Shown: positions 1 through 9,523 of the stretch, piece after piece
Layout of the letters: every line of letters starts with the position of its first letter
Position numbering within the stretch: the stretch's first letter is position 1
From: Spirosomataceae bacterium
GTDB taxonomy: Bacteria; Bacteroidota; Bacteroidia; Cytophagales; Spirosomataceae
Length of the DNA: 38,790 bases
Reading direction: 5' to 3'
Assembly: GCA_022702045.1 (NCBI GenBank)
Contig: JAKONH010000208.1
Span: 1-38,790, forward strand
Position numbers and translations under genes: made by a program
The notes under the pieces: generated by a model
What the model saw: only the letters and a program-made list of their open reading frames with translations
The model's database searches: none
What the model was told of the DNA's origin: nothing

Positions 1-1790
1 TCCTGAGTCACCCGAATGTGCTCGCTATCGTTTAGATCTTCAGCAAAACCCACCCGGCTGGCCCCCAAATGAGCGCCCACCAGTTTGGCCGCCTGGTATT
101 GCATGGTCGATACGTCGGTCAGGGGCCGCAGTTGATCGGTCAACGTTAGCAGGAACCGTTGCTGCGACTCGCTCTGTAGTAGTTTCTGCCGGGCGTCTTC
201 AGCCTGCTGCCGCGCGTTGACTTCGCCGGTAACGTCAAAAGCTATATCCAGGATGGCATACACCTCGCCCCGTTCATTGCGTAGGGGCGTATAAGTAATG
301 TTGTAATAGTTATGGGACATTACTCCGTTCTGCTCAATCGACACGGGCAAACCGTAGCTCTGAAACATCTGCCCTGACGTGTATACATCGTCCAGAATAC
401 GCAGAAATGGCTGATTTTCAGTGATCAATTCGGGCATCACCTCCCGGAGTGGCTTACCCACTATGTCAGGTCCTTTACCCACAATATCGATAAAGGTCTG
501 ATTAGGCATCTCAACGACCAGGTCCCGCCCCACAAACAAACCAATACCAGCCGGCGCGTTTTCAATCACCGAGCGCAGCCGCGCTTCACTATGCTCCAGC
601 GCCCGTCGGTTGTTCACCGATTCAGTCACGTTGATACTAGCGCTCGTTACTCCATACACCCGCCCGTCTATATCCAGAAGGGGGTTGAAACTAACATCGA
701 AATAATACGTATGAACCTGCCCATCGGTCAGTACATTAACCTCCTGACTAAGCGCATTATACGGTTCACCCGTCTGATAGACTTGCCGTAGCCGGGCGCC
801 GACGGTTTGATTGAGTTCGGGAACGACCTGCCCGTACTGTTTCCCGACGACGTCAGCGGCTTTATTCCAGACATCCATCAGCGCCTGGTTGGCCAGCTTG
901 ATCTCCAGTTCTTCACCGACAAACACGCCGAACGGAAAGGGCGCATTTTCCACGACAGTCCGTAGCCAGGCTTCGTTCTGGGCCATCACCTGCCGGGCAT
1001 TGACCTGATGCGTGACGTCGTTGGCGATGATGAGCACGCCCGTAATGCGCCCCGTTTCATAGCAGGCATGGTACGCTACATCGACATAGATCGTTTGAAG
1101 CTGCCCCTGCCGCAGCAGCCGGGCGGGCAATGCCTGCGCCAGATGGGGCACCCCCGTGTGCAGCACACTGTAGATACGCTCATCGAACCCCTGCCCGACC
1201 AACTCCGGAAAAACAGCCATCATCGGCCGACCCAGCAGTTGCTCGGGCGTACGATCGACCAGCTGGCAATAAAAGGCGTTGGCGGTTCGATAGGTCAGTT
1301 CGGGCCCATCGACAACGGCAAAGCCCACGTGCGATTCGTTGAGCGAATTCAGTAGTTGGCGCTGACTTACTTCCGTTGCCAGCAGGTCAATCTGTCCGGA
1401 TACGTCCTGTACCACGCCAGCCAGCCGATAAGCCGCCCCATCTGGTGCGAAATAAGCCTGCCCCCGACACCGTAGCCAGCGTAGCTGACCGTCTTTCCCA
1501 CCTATAGCCCGAAACCGAACATCGTATCGGCCGTCGGACTGGGGGTTCAGCGCCCGTTGCCGGACTAGATCAACCCCAGCGCGGTCGTCCGGATGTACGC
1601 AGTTCAGCAGTCGATCCCAGGATACGTTCTCGTCGCGCCCAAAGCCGTAAAGCGTTTTACAGCGCTCGTCCAGCCAAACCTGCTGGTTGACGACATCCAG
1701 ATTCCAGCTACCAATACCAGCGGCTTCCAAGGCAAACGTAAGCTGCTCAAGATCGGTGGCATTGTGAAGAGGCAAGCTGGAAGCCGACAT
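1..1790 (-). CDS. multi-PAS domain signalling protein, probable sensor histidine kinase (partial; C-terminal part lies outside the window)
   Basis: Manual minus-strand translation from ATG at 1790 (MSASSLPLHNATDLEQLTFALEAAGIGSWNLDVVNQQVW...) stays open to the window edge. Repeated PAS/PAC-like segments (WLDERCKTLYGFG..., LRTVVENAPFPFGVFVGEELEIKLANQALMDVW..., LRSVIENAPAGIGLFVGRDLVVEMPNQTFIDIVG...), then a GAF-like start (QRFLLTLTDQLRPLTDVSTMQYQAAKLVGAHLGASRVGF). Absent from the ORF track, presumably because it runs off the edge. Confidence 0.88.
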   Translation of the reverse strand, partial: MSASSLPLHNATDLEQLTFALEAAGIGSWNLDVVNQQVWLDERCKTLYGFGRDENVSWDRLLNCVHPDDRAGVDLVRQRALNPQSDGRYDVRFRAIGGKDGQLRWLRCRGQAYFAPDGAAYRLAGVVQDVSGQIDLLATEVSQRQLLNSLNESHVGFAVVDGPELTYRTANAFYCQLVDRTPEQLLGRPMMAVFPELVGQGFDERIYSVLHTGVPHLAQALPARLLRQGQLQTIYVDVAYHACYETGRITGVLIIANDVTHQVNARQVMAQNEAWLRTVVENAPFPFGVFVGEELEIKLANQALMDVWNKAADVVGKQYGQVVPELNQTVGARLRQVYQTGEPYNALSQEVNVLTDGQVHTYYFDVSFNPLLDIDGRVYGVTSASINVTESVNNRRALEHSEARLRSVIENAPAGIGLFVGRDLVVEMPNQTFIDIVGKGPDIVGKPLREVMPELITENQPFLRILDDVYTSGQMFQSYGLPVSIEQNGVMSHNYYNITYTPLRNERGEVYAILDIAFDVTGEVNARQQAEDARQKLLQSESQQRFLLTLTDQLRPLTDVSTMQYQAAKLVGAHLGASRVGFAEDLNDSEHIRVTQ

Positions 1791-1923
1791 AGATACGGAC
1801 AGGTATTTACTAATTTGTACCCCGAAGATACTGCACGGGGACGCTTGCCCTGCCCTTTACCGAGGAAATGGACTGAGATTCCTACAAAATGGAATGACTA
1901 TACGTAGGTCCACCACCGATCAG

Positions 1924-3462
1924 CTAGTCGTCGGCCAGCACACGGTACGCCGGATCGTCCATTATGTTGACATCGATAATCCCCGAGGCATTAGCCAGAA
2001 GCCGCCGACAGTCGGCACTCAGGTGCTTCAGCCGCACCGTTTTACCCGCCTGTTCGTAGCTGACCGTCAGCTTATTCAGGGCTTCGATACCCGACATGTC
2101 GGCCACCCGACTCTGCCGAAAATCGAGCACTACCTCCGCCGGATCACCAGCCACGTCGAACTTCTCGCGGAATGCCATCACCGACCCGAAGAACAACGGG
2201 CCATACAGTTCGTAGTGTTTCACCCCAGCCTCGTCAACGTATTTCCGGGCACGAATCCGCTTAGCGTTTTCCCACGCATAGACCAGCGCCGACACAATAA
2301 CGCCGACCAGTACGGCCAGTGCCAAGTTGTGTACCAGCACGGTAATACCCGCCACCAGCACCATGACCAGCACATCCGACCAGGGCATTTTTCCGATTGT
2401 TTTCAGGCTCGCCCACTCGAAGGTGCCAATCGATACCATAATCATCACACCCGTCAGTGCGGCCATGGGCAACTTCTCGACAATGGGGGCGCCGAACATA
2501 ATAAACACCAGCAACATCACCGACGCTACGATACCCGACAGCCGGGCCCGCGCCCCCGACGATACGTTGATCAGGCTTTGCCCGATCATAGCGCACCCAC
2601 CCATGCCGGAAAACAGCCCCGTAGTAACATTGGCCAGTCCCTGCGCGACACATTCCTTGTTGCCCCGACCCCGCGTGTTGGTTAACTCATCGACCAGGTT
2701 CAGCGTCAGCAGGCTTTCAATCAGCCCGACACCGGCAACGACACTGGCATACGGAAAAATAATGGCCAAGGTGTCCAGCGTAAACGGTACCGATGGAATA
2801 TGAAACGGCGGGAAGCCCCCACTGATGGACGCAATGTCGCCGACGGTGCGCGTGTCAACACCCAGACTAACGACGAGCAGCGACACCACCACAATCGCCA
2901 CCAGCGACGCCGGGATGGCTTTTGTCAGCTGTGGCAATCCCCAGATGATGCCCATCGTCAGCAGCACCAGTCCCAGCATAATTGCCAGGGGCGTTCCCGT
3001 CATCCAGTGTAGCGTACCCGATGCGTCGACCGTTTTGAACTGATTCAGCTGTGACAGAAAGATGATGATAGCCAAGCCGTTGACGAAGCCAAACATGACC
3101 GGGTGCGGCACCAGCCGTATAAACTTACCCAGGCGCAGCAGGCCCGCCAGTATCTGCAACACGCCAGCCAGTACGATCGTCGCGAATACGTATTCGACGC
3201 CGTGGCTCTGCACCAGCGTGACGATAACGACGGCCACCGCACCCGTCGCACCGGAGATCATCCCAGGCCGACCGCCAAGTACGGATGTAATCAGGCCAAT
3301 AGAGAAAGCGGCATATAAGCCTGTTAGGGGCGACAGACCCGCAATCAGGGCAAAGGCCACAGCTTCGGGAATCAGCGCCAGCGCCACCGTCAGGCCCGAT
3401 AATACCTCGGTCCGGTAGTTGACTGGTTGTTTGAAGTCGAATAAATTCAGGTTGAAAAGCAT
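1924..3462 (-). CDS. SulP family inorganic anion transporter with C-terminal STAS domain
   Basis: 512 aa; polytopic SulP core (GLTVALALIPEAVAFALIAGLSPLTGLYAAF, GGRPGMISGATGAVAVV) and STAS-like C-terminus (VVLDFRQSRVADMSGIEALNKL). Confidence 0.93.
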   Translation of the reverse strand: MLFNLNLFDFKQPVNYRTEVLSGLTVALALIPEAVAFALIAGLSPLTGLYAAFSIGLITSVLGGRPGMISGATGAVAVVIVTLVQSHGVEYVFATIVLAGVLQILAGLLRLGKFIRLVPHPVMFGFVNGLAIIIFLSQLNQFKTVDASGTLHWMTGTPLAIMLGLVLLTMGIIWGLPQLTKAIPASLVAIVVVSLLVVSLGVDTRTVGDIASISGGFPPFHIPSVPFTLDTLAIIFPYASVVAGVGLIESLLTLNLVDELTNTRGRGNKECVAQGLANVTTGLFSGMGGCAMIGQSLINVSSGARARLSGIVASVMLLVFIMFGAPIVEKLPMAALTGVMIMVSIGTFEWASLKTIGKMPWSDVLVMVLVAGITVLVHNLALAVLVGVIVSALVYAWENAKRIRARKYVDEAGVKHYELYGPLFFGSVMAFREKFDVAGDPAEVVLDFRQSRVADMSGIEALNKLTVSYEQAGKTVRLKHLSADCRRLLANASGIIDVNIMDDPAYRVLADD

Positions 3463-3500
3463 ATTGACAAACGGTTAAATAGAAAACGACGGCCCCGGGC

Positions 3501-5186
3501 TTAGGGACGAACAACATGGGCGGTACGATAGACGGTCAGCGAGTCGGCGCGGCTTTTTAGAAAGCCAAGTCGGTAGGATACTTTCTTCAGTGTCCACTTA
3601 ATCGTTCGGGATTGAAAGCCACTGCCGAACCAGGTTTGCGTCAGCCAGAACGAGCGCCAGTTCCGGTTAGGCTGACGCATGACCGGGAAGAGTAGAAAAT
3701 GATCTGACGCCCAGAAGATCAGCATATTCCACTCATTAGGCGACTGACTATTGGGCTCGTTGGCACTAGCAATGACGTAGCTGTCGTCCTCTTCGGTAAG
3801 CGACTGAATCACACGCGGATGCTGCGGGTATGTATGGGCTGCGAGCGATACGCGTTGCTGGATGCGTTCAAGCGCAGCAGCGTCCTGTCCGGACGGGCGG
3901 AAGACCGTAGCGATGAATGCCTTCGTGGTGTCGGGTTGAAGTTGTGTCCAGTTGTGATAATAGGCCAGCGCCTGACTGCGGAACAGATACGATTCGCTGA
4001 TTTTCTGGTTATAAATTCCGGCCCAGACCAGCATACTCAGTCCCACCGACACCCAGCCTAATCGGTGAACGTACCACCCTCGCCGACTGGCGAAGGCGAC
4101 CAGTTGCACGTAGCCCGTCAGCACCAGCATAGTTGAATACAGGCGGTAGCGGCTTTCCGTCAGCCCAATCCAGCCCATAAAATTGATCCGGCTCTGTACG
4201 GCGGCCACAGCCGAGCTAATGATGAATCCGCTTATCAGCACAGCGACGAGCAGCACTCCATCCCGGCTAGTCAGGGGTTGCCGTGATCGCCAGCGCATCG
4301 CCAGGTGCCAGCAACTCCAGCCCGTCAGTAGCAGCACCGGTCCGCAGATGATCAGCCCATTGATCACGTGCGCCCCAAACGACCCGGACTGCGGATAAGC
4401 TTCCAAATGCATCCCGAGAAAAATCAGCGTAGCCAGTACCTTGTCAATCAGCGTACTGGTATCGGCTGTAGGGAAATTCGCCGGACGCTGGTACGACCAG
4501 AAATAAAGCAGCCCCAGTCCGGCCGACAGAATTGCCCAGCCAACCATATCCTGCCACCGACGCTGGTACGCCAACGATACGCCAGCTAGTACCAGCGCCA
4601 GAAATCCGTTGCCCGAGGTGTAGCACAGCAACATAGCTACCACCCAACTCGCTATCCAGGCAGTTCGATTCCGATTGAGCAGCAGGACAAATAGTAGCGG
4701 ATATAGAAAGTGGATGGTGATGTTTTGCAGCGATGCCATCGCCCAGAGCGAATTGCTGTTGAACTGGAACTGAAACAACAGCCAGCTCAACGGTACCAGG
4801 GCAACGAGCGGCACCCGGAGTCGGTACAGCAGTCCGCCAAACACCCCCCATATGCCCAGCAGCGGCAGGTTACCGATCACGATCAACGCTGAATATGAGA
4901 TCGTTCCGTTGAGTTGATGTACCAGCCAAAACCAGAAGCGGGTATACGCCAGCCGGTGCTCATTCAGCTGACGGAACAAGATACTTAGCTTATCAGACAG
5001 CTGCGAGGCCGCCTTCAGCTGGGCCAGCTCCAGTTGAATAATGTAGTCGTCATATATAGGCAGATCGCGCTGTAAGTACCCCACAAACAACGCATAGGCA
5101 ACAATTGGCGCCAGTGCCAGTAACGACAAAGCAATCGTGGCTGGCGACGGCGAACCGTCCCCCCACTCCTTGGTAAGCATGCGCAT
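3501..5186 (-). CDS. polytopic membrane protein of unknown function
   Basis: 561 aa ORF with many hydrophobic segments and coherent composition; no family recognised with certainty. Confidence 0.75.
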   Translation of the reverse strand: MRMLTKEWGDGSPSPATIALSLLALAPIVAYALFVGYLQRDLPIYDDYIIQLELAQLKAASQLSDKLSILFRQLNEHRLAYTRFWFWLVHQLNGTISYSALIVIGNLPLLGIWGVFGGLLYRLRVPLVALVPLSWLLFQFQFNSNSLWAMASLQNITIHFLYPLLFVLLLNRNRTAWIASWVVAMLLCYTSGNGFLALVLAGVSLAYQRRWQDMVGWAILSAGLGLLYFWSYQRPANFPTADTSTLIDKVLATLIFLGMHLEAYPQSGSFGAHVINGLIICGPVLLLTGWSCWHLAMRWRSRQPLTSRDGVLLVAVLISGFIISSAVAAVQSRINFMGWIGLTESRYRLYSTMLVLTGYVQLVAFASRRGWYVHRLGWVSVGLSMLVWAGIYNQKISESYLFRSQALAYYHNWTQLQPDTTKAFIATVFRPSGQDAAALERIQQRVSLAAHTYPQHPRVIQSLTEEDDSYVIASANEPNSQSPNEWNMLIFWASDHFLLFPVMRQPNRNWRSFWLTQTWFGSGFQSRTIKWTLKKVSYRLGFLKSRADSLTVYRTAHVVRP

Positions 5187-5419
5187 AAAATAACCCCGGC
5201 TACGATCGTGTTGCGACCGCAGGTAGCGTCAAAAAAATGAAAGGAAAGGACGAACGGTCTCGATCAGCGAAAACCGTTGAAAGATGACGTCGTATGCGTC
5301 GGAGGGGGCGCTATCAGGGGGGAGTAAGGCGCACTGTAGGAGCAGTGATCAACCGAGGAAGAGTATACTTAGTCGATCAGTGTGATGCAAAGGTAGCATT
5401 AGAACCGCGCCTAAGCAAA

Positions 5420-5471
5420 CGACCTGCTGCCTTTCAGTGACTTTTGTTGATCACTAGCTGCCAGCAGGTCG
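5420..5471. repeat. nested inverted repeat
   Basis: cgacctgctg ... cagcaggtcg outer arms with inner agtga/tcact, adjacent to the 5508-5573 palindrome. Confidence 0.6.
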
Positions 5472-5507
5472 CTGTTGACATTATTACGTTCCATAAGGCT
5501 ATGCCGT

Positions 5508-5573
5508 CACCGCGCCACGGTGACAGACCTACACGGTCAACCCTTCGTAAAGGTCTGCCACCGTGGCGCGGTG
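5508..5573. repeat. long palindrome (23-nt arms, one mismatch) downstream of the LacI gene
   Basis: caccgcgccacggtgacagacct (5508-5530) / aggtctgccaccgtggcgcggtg (5551-5573). Confidence 0.85.
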
Positions 5574-5613
5574 AAGACACAGACCTGGAACCTTCGTATA
5601 GGGTTAGTAGCGC

Positions 5614-6633
5614 TTACAGTCGTTGGGATGATTCCCGAACGATCAGTTCGGAGCGCAGGATGATTCGGTTAGTGGCCTCGATATCCTGTAGGCCGTTCAG
5701 GAAGTTGATCAGGGTACGGGCGGCAATCTCACCCATTTTTTCGCCGGCATAATGTACAGTTGTCAGCGTAGGATTGATCACCCGCGCCACTGGATCGTCG
5801 TTGAAACCGATCACAGCAATATCGCCGGGAATGCTGATACCCGCCTGCATGAGCGCCAGCATGCAGCCGACCGCGCAAAAATCGTTGGCCACGAAGATAC
5901 CGTCGGGCCGATCAGGCATGGCCAGAATTGCCTGAGCCGCCTGCTCACCTGCTTCGAAACTCAGGTCCGACTCGACAACCAGCTTGTCATCGAGTGGAAT
6001 AGCGGCTTCGCTCAACGCCCGCTGATACCCGGCCAGCCGGTCGCTATACACGTTCCGACGCATGGTTCCGGTGATGTGCGCGATCCGCCGACACCCCTGC
6101 TCGATCAGGTGACGAGTTGCTTCGTAGCCCGCCCACTCGTTGTCGATCGATACGCTTACGCATTTCGTATGTGGAATGACCCGGTCGAAAAACAGCACTG
6201 GCACCCCCCGCCGGATAAACGTTTCGAAGTGTTCGCTCGATTCGGTATTGTAGGCCACGGACACCATCAGCCCATCGACCCGGCTGTTGAACAGGGTTTT
6301 GGCATTGGCAATCTCTTTCACCGACGACTCCTGCGACTGCGTGATAATCAAGTTGTAGGACGCATCGTTGGCGGCCTTTTCCATACCCGCCAGCACGCGC
6401 GACATGAAATTACTGTTGAGCCGGGGTACGATAATGCCCAGTGTCGAGGTCTTCTGCCGGCGTAGGTTGCTGGCAAACGTATTGTAGCGATAGCCCATCT
6501 GCTGAGCCGTCGTATTGATCAGTTCTTTGGTGTCATTCCGAATAGCGGGATGATCGTTGAGCGCCCGGCTGACGGTTGCCGGAGAATAATTCAATCGTTT
6601 CGCGATGTCGTAAATCGTTACTTCTTTAGTCAT
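5614..6633 (-). CDS. LacI family transcriptional regulator
   Basis: MTKEVTIYDIAKRLNYSPATVSRALNDHPAIRNDTKELI is a canonical LacI HTH, followed by a periplasmic-binding-like domain (LGIIVPRLNSNFMSRVLAGMEKAA...). ATG at 6633 preferred over the upstream ORF-track start at 6720. Confidence 0.95.
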   Translation of the reverse strand: MTKEVTIYDIAKRLNYSPATVSRALNDHPAIRNDTKELINTTAQQMGYRYNTFASNLRRQKTSTLGIIVPRLNSNFMSRVLAGMEKAANDASYNLIITQSQESSVKEIANAKTLFNSRVDGLMVSVAYNTESSEHFETFIRRGVPVLFFDRVIPHTKCVSVSIDNEWAGYEATRHLIEQGCRRIAHITGTMRRNVYSDRLAGYQRALSEAAIPLDDKLVVESDLSFEAGEQAAQAILAMPDRPDGIFVANDFCAVGCMLALMQAGISIPGDIAVIGFNDDPVARVINPTLTTVHYAGEKMGEIAARTLINFLNGLQDIEATNRIILRSELIVRESSQRL

Positions 6634-6688
6634 ACCAAGGTTAAGAACGGACACGTTCAGCCGCGTCGTTCCGGTTAATCCATGTCGA

Positions 6689-6768
6689 AAGCGCTTGATA
6701 GTCAAACGGCTTCCAGACATATAGGTTCGGTGATTCCTGTGGAATACTAATCAATAGAAGCGCTCGAT
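6689..6768. promoter_or_regulatory. two LacI-type operator-like sites upstream of the LacI-family gene
   Basis: tcgAAAGCGCTTGATa with core AAGCGCTTGAT at 6689-6699, and AAGCGCTCGAT at 6758-6768; shared AAGCGCTYGAT with palindromic AGCGCT centre. Confidence 0.4.
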
Positions 6769-6967
6769 CAAAATAATTCCGTTTCAGCACGTTCATCTCT
6801 ATGTAACGGACAGGCTACAAGTTGTGTCTCTACATACGAAGAACAGGGTTGTTCATTTTTCCGTAGTACAGTACCATCGTTGCCCCCTTTGACAAGAAGA
6901 TAATGCACTATATGGGCGGTTGGGCACAAAGCTGAACTCAATTGTATTTCGCTAGCTAAGCCAAAAA

Positions 6968-7343
6968 ATGAAAAAGTAACCATCCTTGGTGCCTTGTTCA
7001 GTGGCTCTTGTCAATCGGATGGTCCGCGCGACAACGCAGTAGTAATCCGTGACGTTGTGAGGGATACCACCGTTCGACTCGTTAAAACGAAGGGAAACCT
7101 GTCGCCCAGCATTTTCCTCTACGCTGTCGGATCACTCGATGACTCGGCGACCGTGACGCTCAGGAATGCCCATCAGCCCGAGAAAATATACTGGCGAACA
7201 TGGGGAGAATCGATTTACTGAAGCAGCGTTTCGATTACGACGACCACGATGTGGACCTGATTTATTCCCCCAAAAACGTAAGCCGTGGTAAGCTACAGCT
7301 GACAGTTAGGTATTCGGTAGATCAGGATATGTCCGTTTCTTAA
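6968..7343 (+). pseudogene. decayed small lipoprotein gene with two apparent frameshifts
   Basis: atgaaaaag-taacc: restoring one frame gives MKKVTILGALFSGSCQSDGPRDNAVV (signal + lipobox-like). The main frame ends WRTWGESIY* at 7221; the adjacent frame continues as IDLLKQRFDYDDHDVDLIYSPKNVSRGKLQLTVRYSVDQDMSVS* to 7343. Confidence 0.5.
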
Positions 7344-7410
7344 TCTTATGATGGCGGGAGACAATTAAGTCGGTGGCTCCACTTGCCTTTTCTGATCCTT
7401 GGCTACTAGT

Positions 7411-7457
7411 ACAAACTAAACAGGGAAACACTTACGCGTTCCCCTGTTTAGCAAGTT
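7411..7457. terminator. bidirectional terminator-like hairpin between convergent genes
   Basis: aaactaaacagggaaac-acttacgc-gttcccctgtttagcaagttt; CTAAACAGGG/CCCTGTTTAG perfect arms plus further pairing; lies between the + pseudogene (ends 7343) and the - gene (ends 7481). Confidence 0.65.
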
Positions 7458-7480
7458 TACCAAACTTTCCTTGTATCCCT

Positions 7481-8233
7481 TCAATAGGCCATATTACGGT
7501 AACCAACGCTGAAGGTGTAGCGCAGGCTAAGACCATTGGTAAATCCGCTGCCATTGGCGAATAAGGTTCCTGACCCCATTCCTGCACTGGTTACGTAACT
7601 ATAAGCAGTAGCGTCCAGCGGCTTGAACGCACCCAGATAATTGGTACAATCATACCCGATCCATGCGGCCACCCGGAAGTGCTTTCCCAGCGAGTAGGCA
7701 GCTTCCAGCCGTAGCGAGGGTATCAGTACCGTAGCGCGCGCATACTCGCTGTAGGGGCGAGTCTGGTTCTCGAATACGGTCGCCCCGTTCACCGTTATCG
7801 AGCCTGGTGAGTGTGTAAATAGGGTGTAGTGATACCGCCCGTAACTGATACCCGCCACTGCATACAGATTTAGTCGGCCACGGGCTAGTGACAGTATGTT
7901 ACGTTGGTAGGCTAGCGAATACAGGCCAAGCGTATTCGGTGTTGCTGGCGTGTTGAAACCAGCACCTTTCAGTATCAGATTCGTCGCGTAGGAAAAGCTT
8001 TGAACACCAATCCGTAACCCATTGCGACCCTGTTCATAACTCGCCCAGATCCCGTAGTCGTAATAACGGGTGTGATTAATGACAGGCAGCGGTCCCTGTA
8101 AGTCCACTACGTTTCTTAAGTGACCGAATCGATTGAGTCCATCGATACCGATAGTAACCGACTGCCCTCGACTACTAAGCGCAACTAATAGTACCACTAC
8201 TAAGAAAACCAGCTGTTTGCCTACCGCTTCCAT
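7481..8233 (-). CDS. secreted hypothetical protein, possibly an outer-membrane beta-barrel
   Basis: 250 aa; N-terminal signal-like MEAVGKQLVFLVVVLLVALSSRGQS; alternating Tyr/Gly-rich strands and terminal aromatic residues (SLRYTFSVGYRNMAY). Confidence 0.7.
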   Translation of the reverse strand: MEAVGKQLVFLVVVLLVALSSRGQSVTIGIDGLNRFGHLRNVVDLQGPLPVINHTRYYDYGIWASYEQGRNGLRIGVQSFSYATNLILKGAGFNTPATPNTLGLYSLAYQRNILSLARGRLNLYAVAGISYGRYHYTLFTHSPGSITVNGATVFENQTRPYSEYARATVLIPSLRLEAAYSLGKHFRVAAWIGYDCTNYLGAFKPLDATAYSYVTSAGMGSGTLFANGSGFTNGLSLRYTFSVGYRNMAY

Positions 8234-8236
8234 AGC

Positions 8237-8810
8237 TTATTGATCTTCTTCCAACTGGTCGGTATGACAATTCCCTGCGTACAGACACGAACTATTGGTG
8301 ATGAACGACTTGAAATCGAAAGGGCTATCAATAAGACTAATTGATGGGCCATCTCCCCGCCATCCTGACTCAGCAATATCGACGTCAATCGTCGTGGTGA
8401 TGTTTCCGCATTCCTGGCAATCTTGGCTAGGCGGATGAAGCGTAACGTATTGCTGTATCCCGTTACTCTGGAAACGTCATATATCACGCTATAATCCATG
8501 TGCAGCGCATCCGTATTTGCCGCCCAACAGCCACCCCTTCAGCGCTTGTTTTGAAATTTGACCTTCATTCCCAATGATCGGTAAACAAACCAGTTATCGT
8601 TGTAAGCTCCTTATCGGAATAAGACTGAAACTGCTCAATTTGTTGCCGGAGGGACTTTGAATCGTTGAAAACTAGCATACCGTCCTTCACACTATAGTTT
8701 ACTACAGGTGACGTAACTGCATTTATTGTGTTTGGCTCAACGGTGCCATACTGACAGGATACGTGAGCATTACCGCAGCCGCCTTACAGATAGACTTGTT
8801 CAAACTACTA
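8237..8810 (-). pseudogene. degraded coding sequence(s) with frame changes
   Basis: Two protein-like reading frames not in the ORF list: ...GTVEPNTINAVTSPVVNYSVKDGMLVFNDSKSLRQQIEQFQSYSDKELTTITGLFTDHWE* (stop 8565-8567, an in-frame stop a few residues upstream) and RFQSNGIQQYVTLHPPSQDCQECGNITTTIDVDIAESGWRGDGPSISLIDSPFDFKSFITNSSCLYAGNCHTDQLEEDQ* (stop 8237-8239). Confidence 0.4.
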
Positions 8811-9523
8811 TGTAAGTAGGTGCGTTACTGGCCGAAAAGTAAAAATAATACTTATGTACATAATACTAGTGTACGTTTTTAATCGTGATTTAACTAGAAT
8901 TACTTCTAAATTCTATCTAGGATAGTAGCTAGGCAGCAAATGAAAAGTAATTAGATGTGATACCGATTGCATTTCTAACTGACCGAACAGATAGTCGTTT
9001 ACAACCACAGCACCGCTGTCGATAGCGTTCTTTGGCTTCAGAAGTTAAAACAGATTTACATTCCCTATCACTACCCATACTAAAGTCAATATTGGTAATA
9101 GCGATGGGTAAGTTGTTGAGTGAGACTCATAGATTAATCCGCGCGTTTAAAAAAACTCAGGCTCAACCGCACTCACATAGTAGCCCCCTACGAGCCGAGA
9201 CTGGTTTGATCCTTCAATCTCCAGGCTTATCATCTCCATAACGCTTCGGAATACGGCTAGACGACCTGCTGTTTCCACACGTCAAGCCGTATTTGATAAA
9301 TACCAGCATTACTACTTTTACTAAGTTTTTGCAATCGGTTGCATATACCAAATTTCCTGGAAATATTTGTAAAACAATACTCTGATAAGGAATAGTGACA
9401 ACGCTCCTCCTTGCCGCAGTTATTACCCGCTTCGCCATACTCAAACCAGTTAACAGGCTGAACCAGTCGTTACCATATCAATAAGCCCATTACGCAGGCA
9501 ACCGGCTTTGCTCATTCACATAG

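Noticed and set aside
1894-2685. 263-aa plus-strand ORF, H/Q/R-rich
   Set aside because: Antisense to the SulP transporter gene.
5752-6465. 237-aa plus-strand ORF
   Set aside because: Antisense to the LacI regulator gene.
6768-6983. 71-aa minus-strand ORF
   Set aside because: Overlaps the promoter side of lacI and the start of a plus-strand pseudogene; no recognisable features.
8221-8499. 92-aa minus-strand ORF as a genuine gene
   Set aside because: R/S-rich composition; another frame of the same DNA gives a much more protein-like sequence, so it is probably a frame artefact in a decayed gene.
9250-9293. AATACGGCT/AGCCGTATT inverted repeat as an RNA gene
   Set aside because: Only a 9-bp stem with a 26-nt loop; no tRNA or known RNA architecture visible.
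9032-9444. Short ORFs (69 and 76 aa) in the AT-rich gap
   Set aside because: No homology-like motifs, alternative start codons, low-complexity composition; insufficient support.
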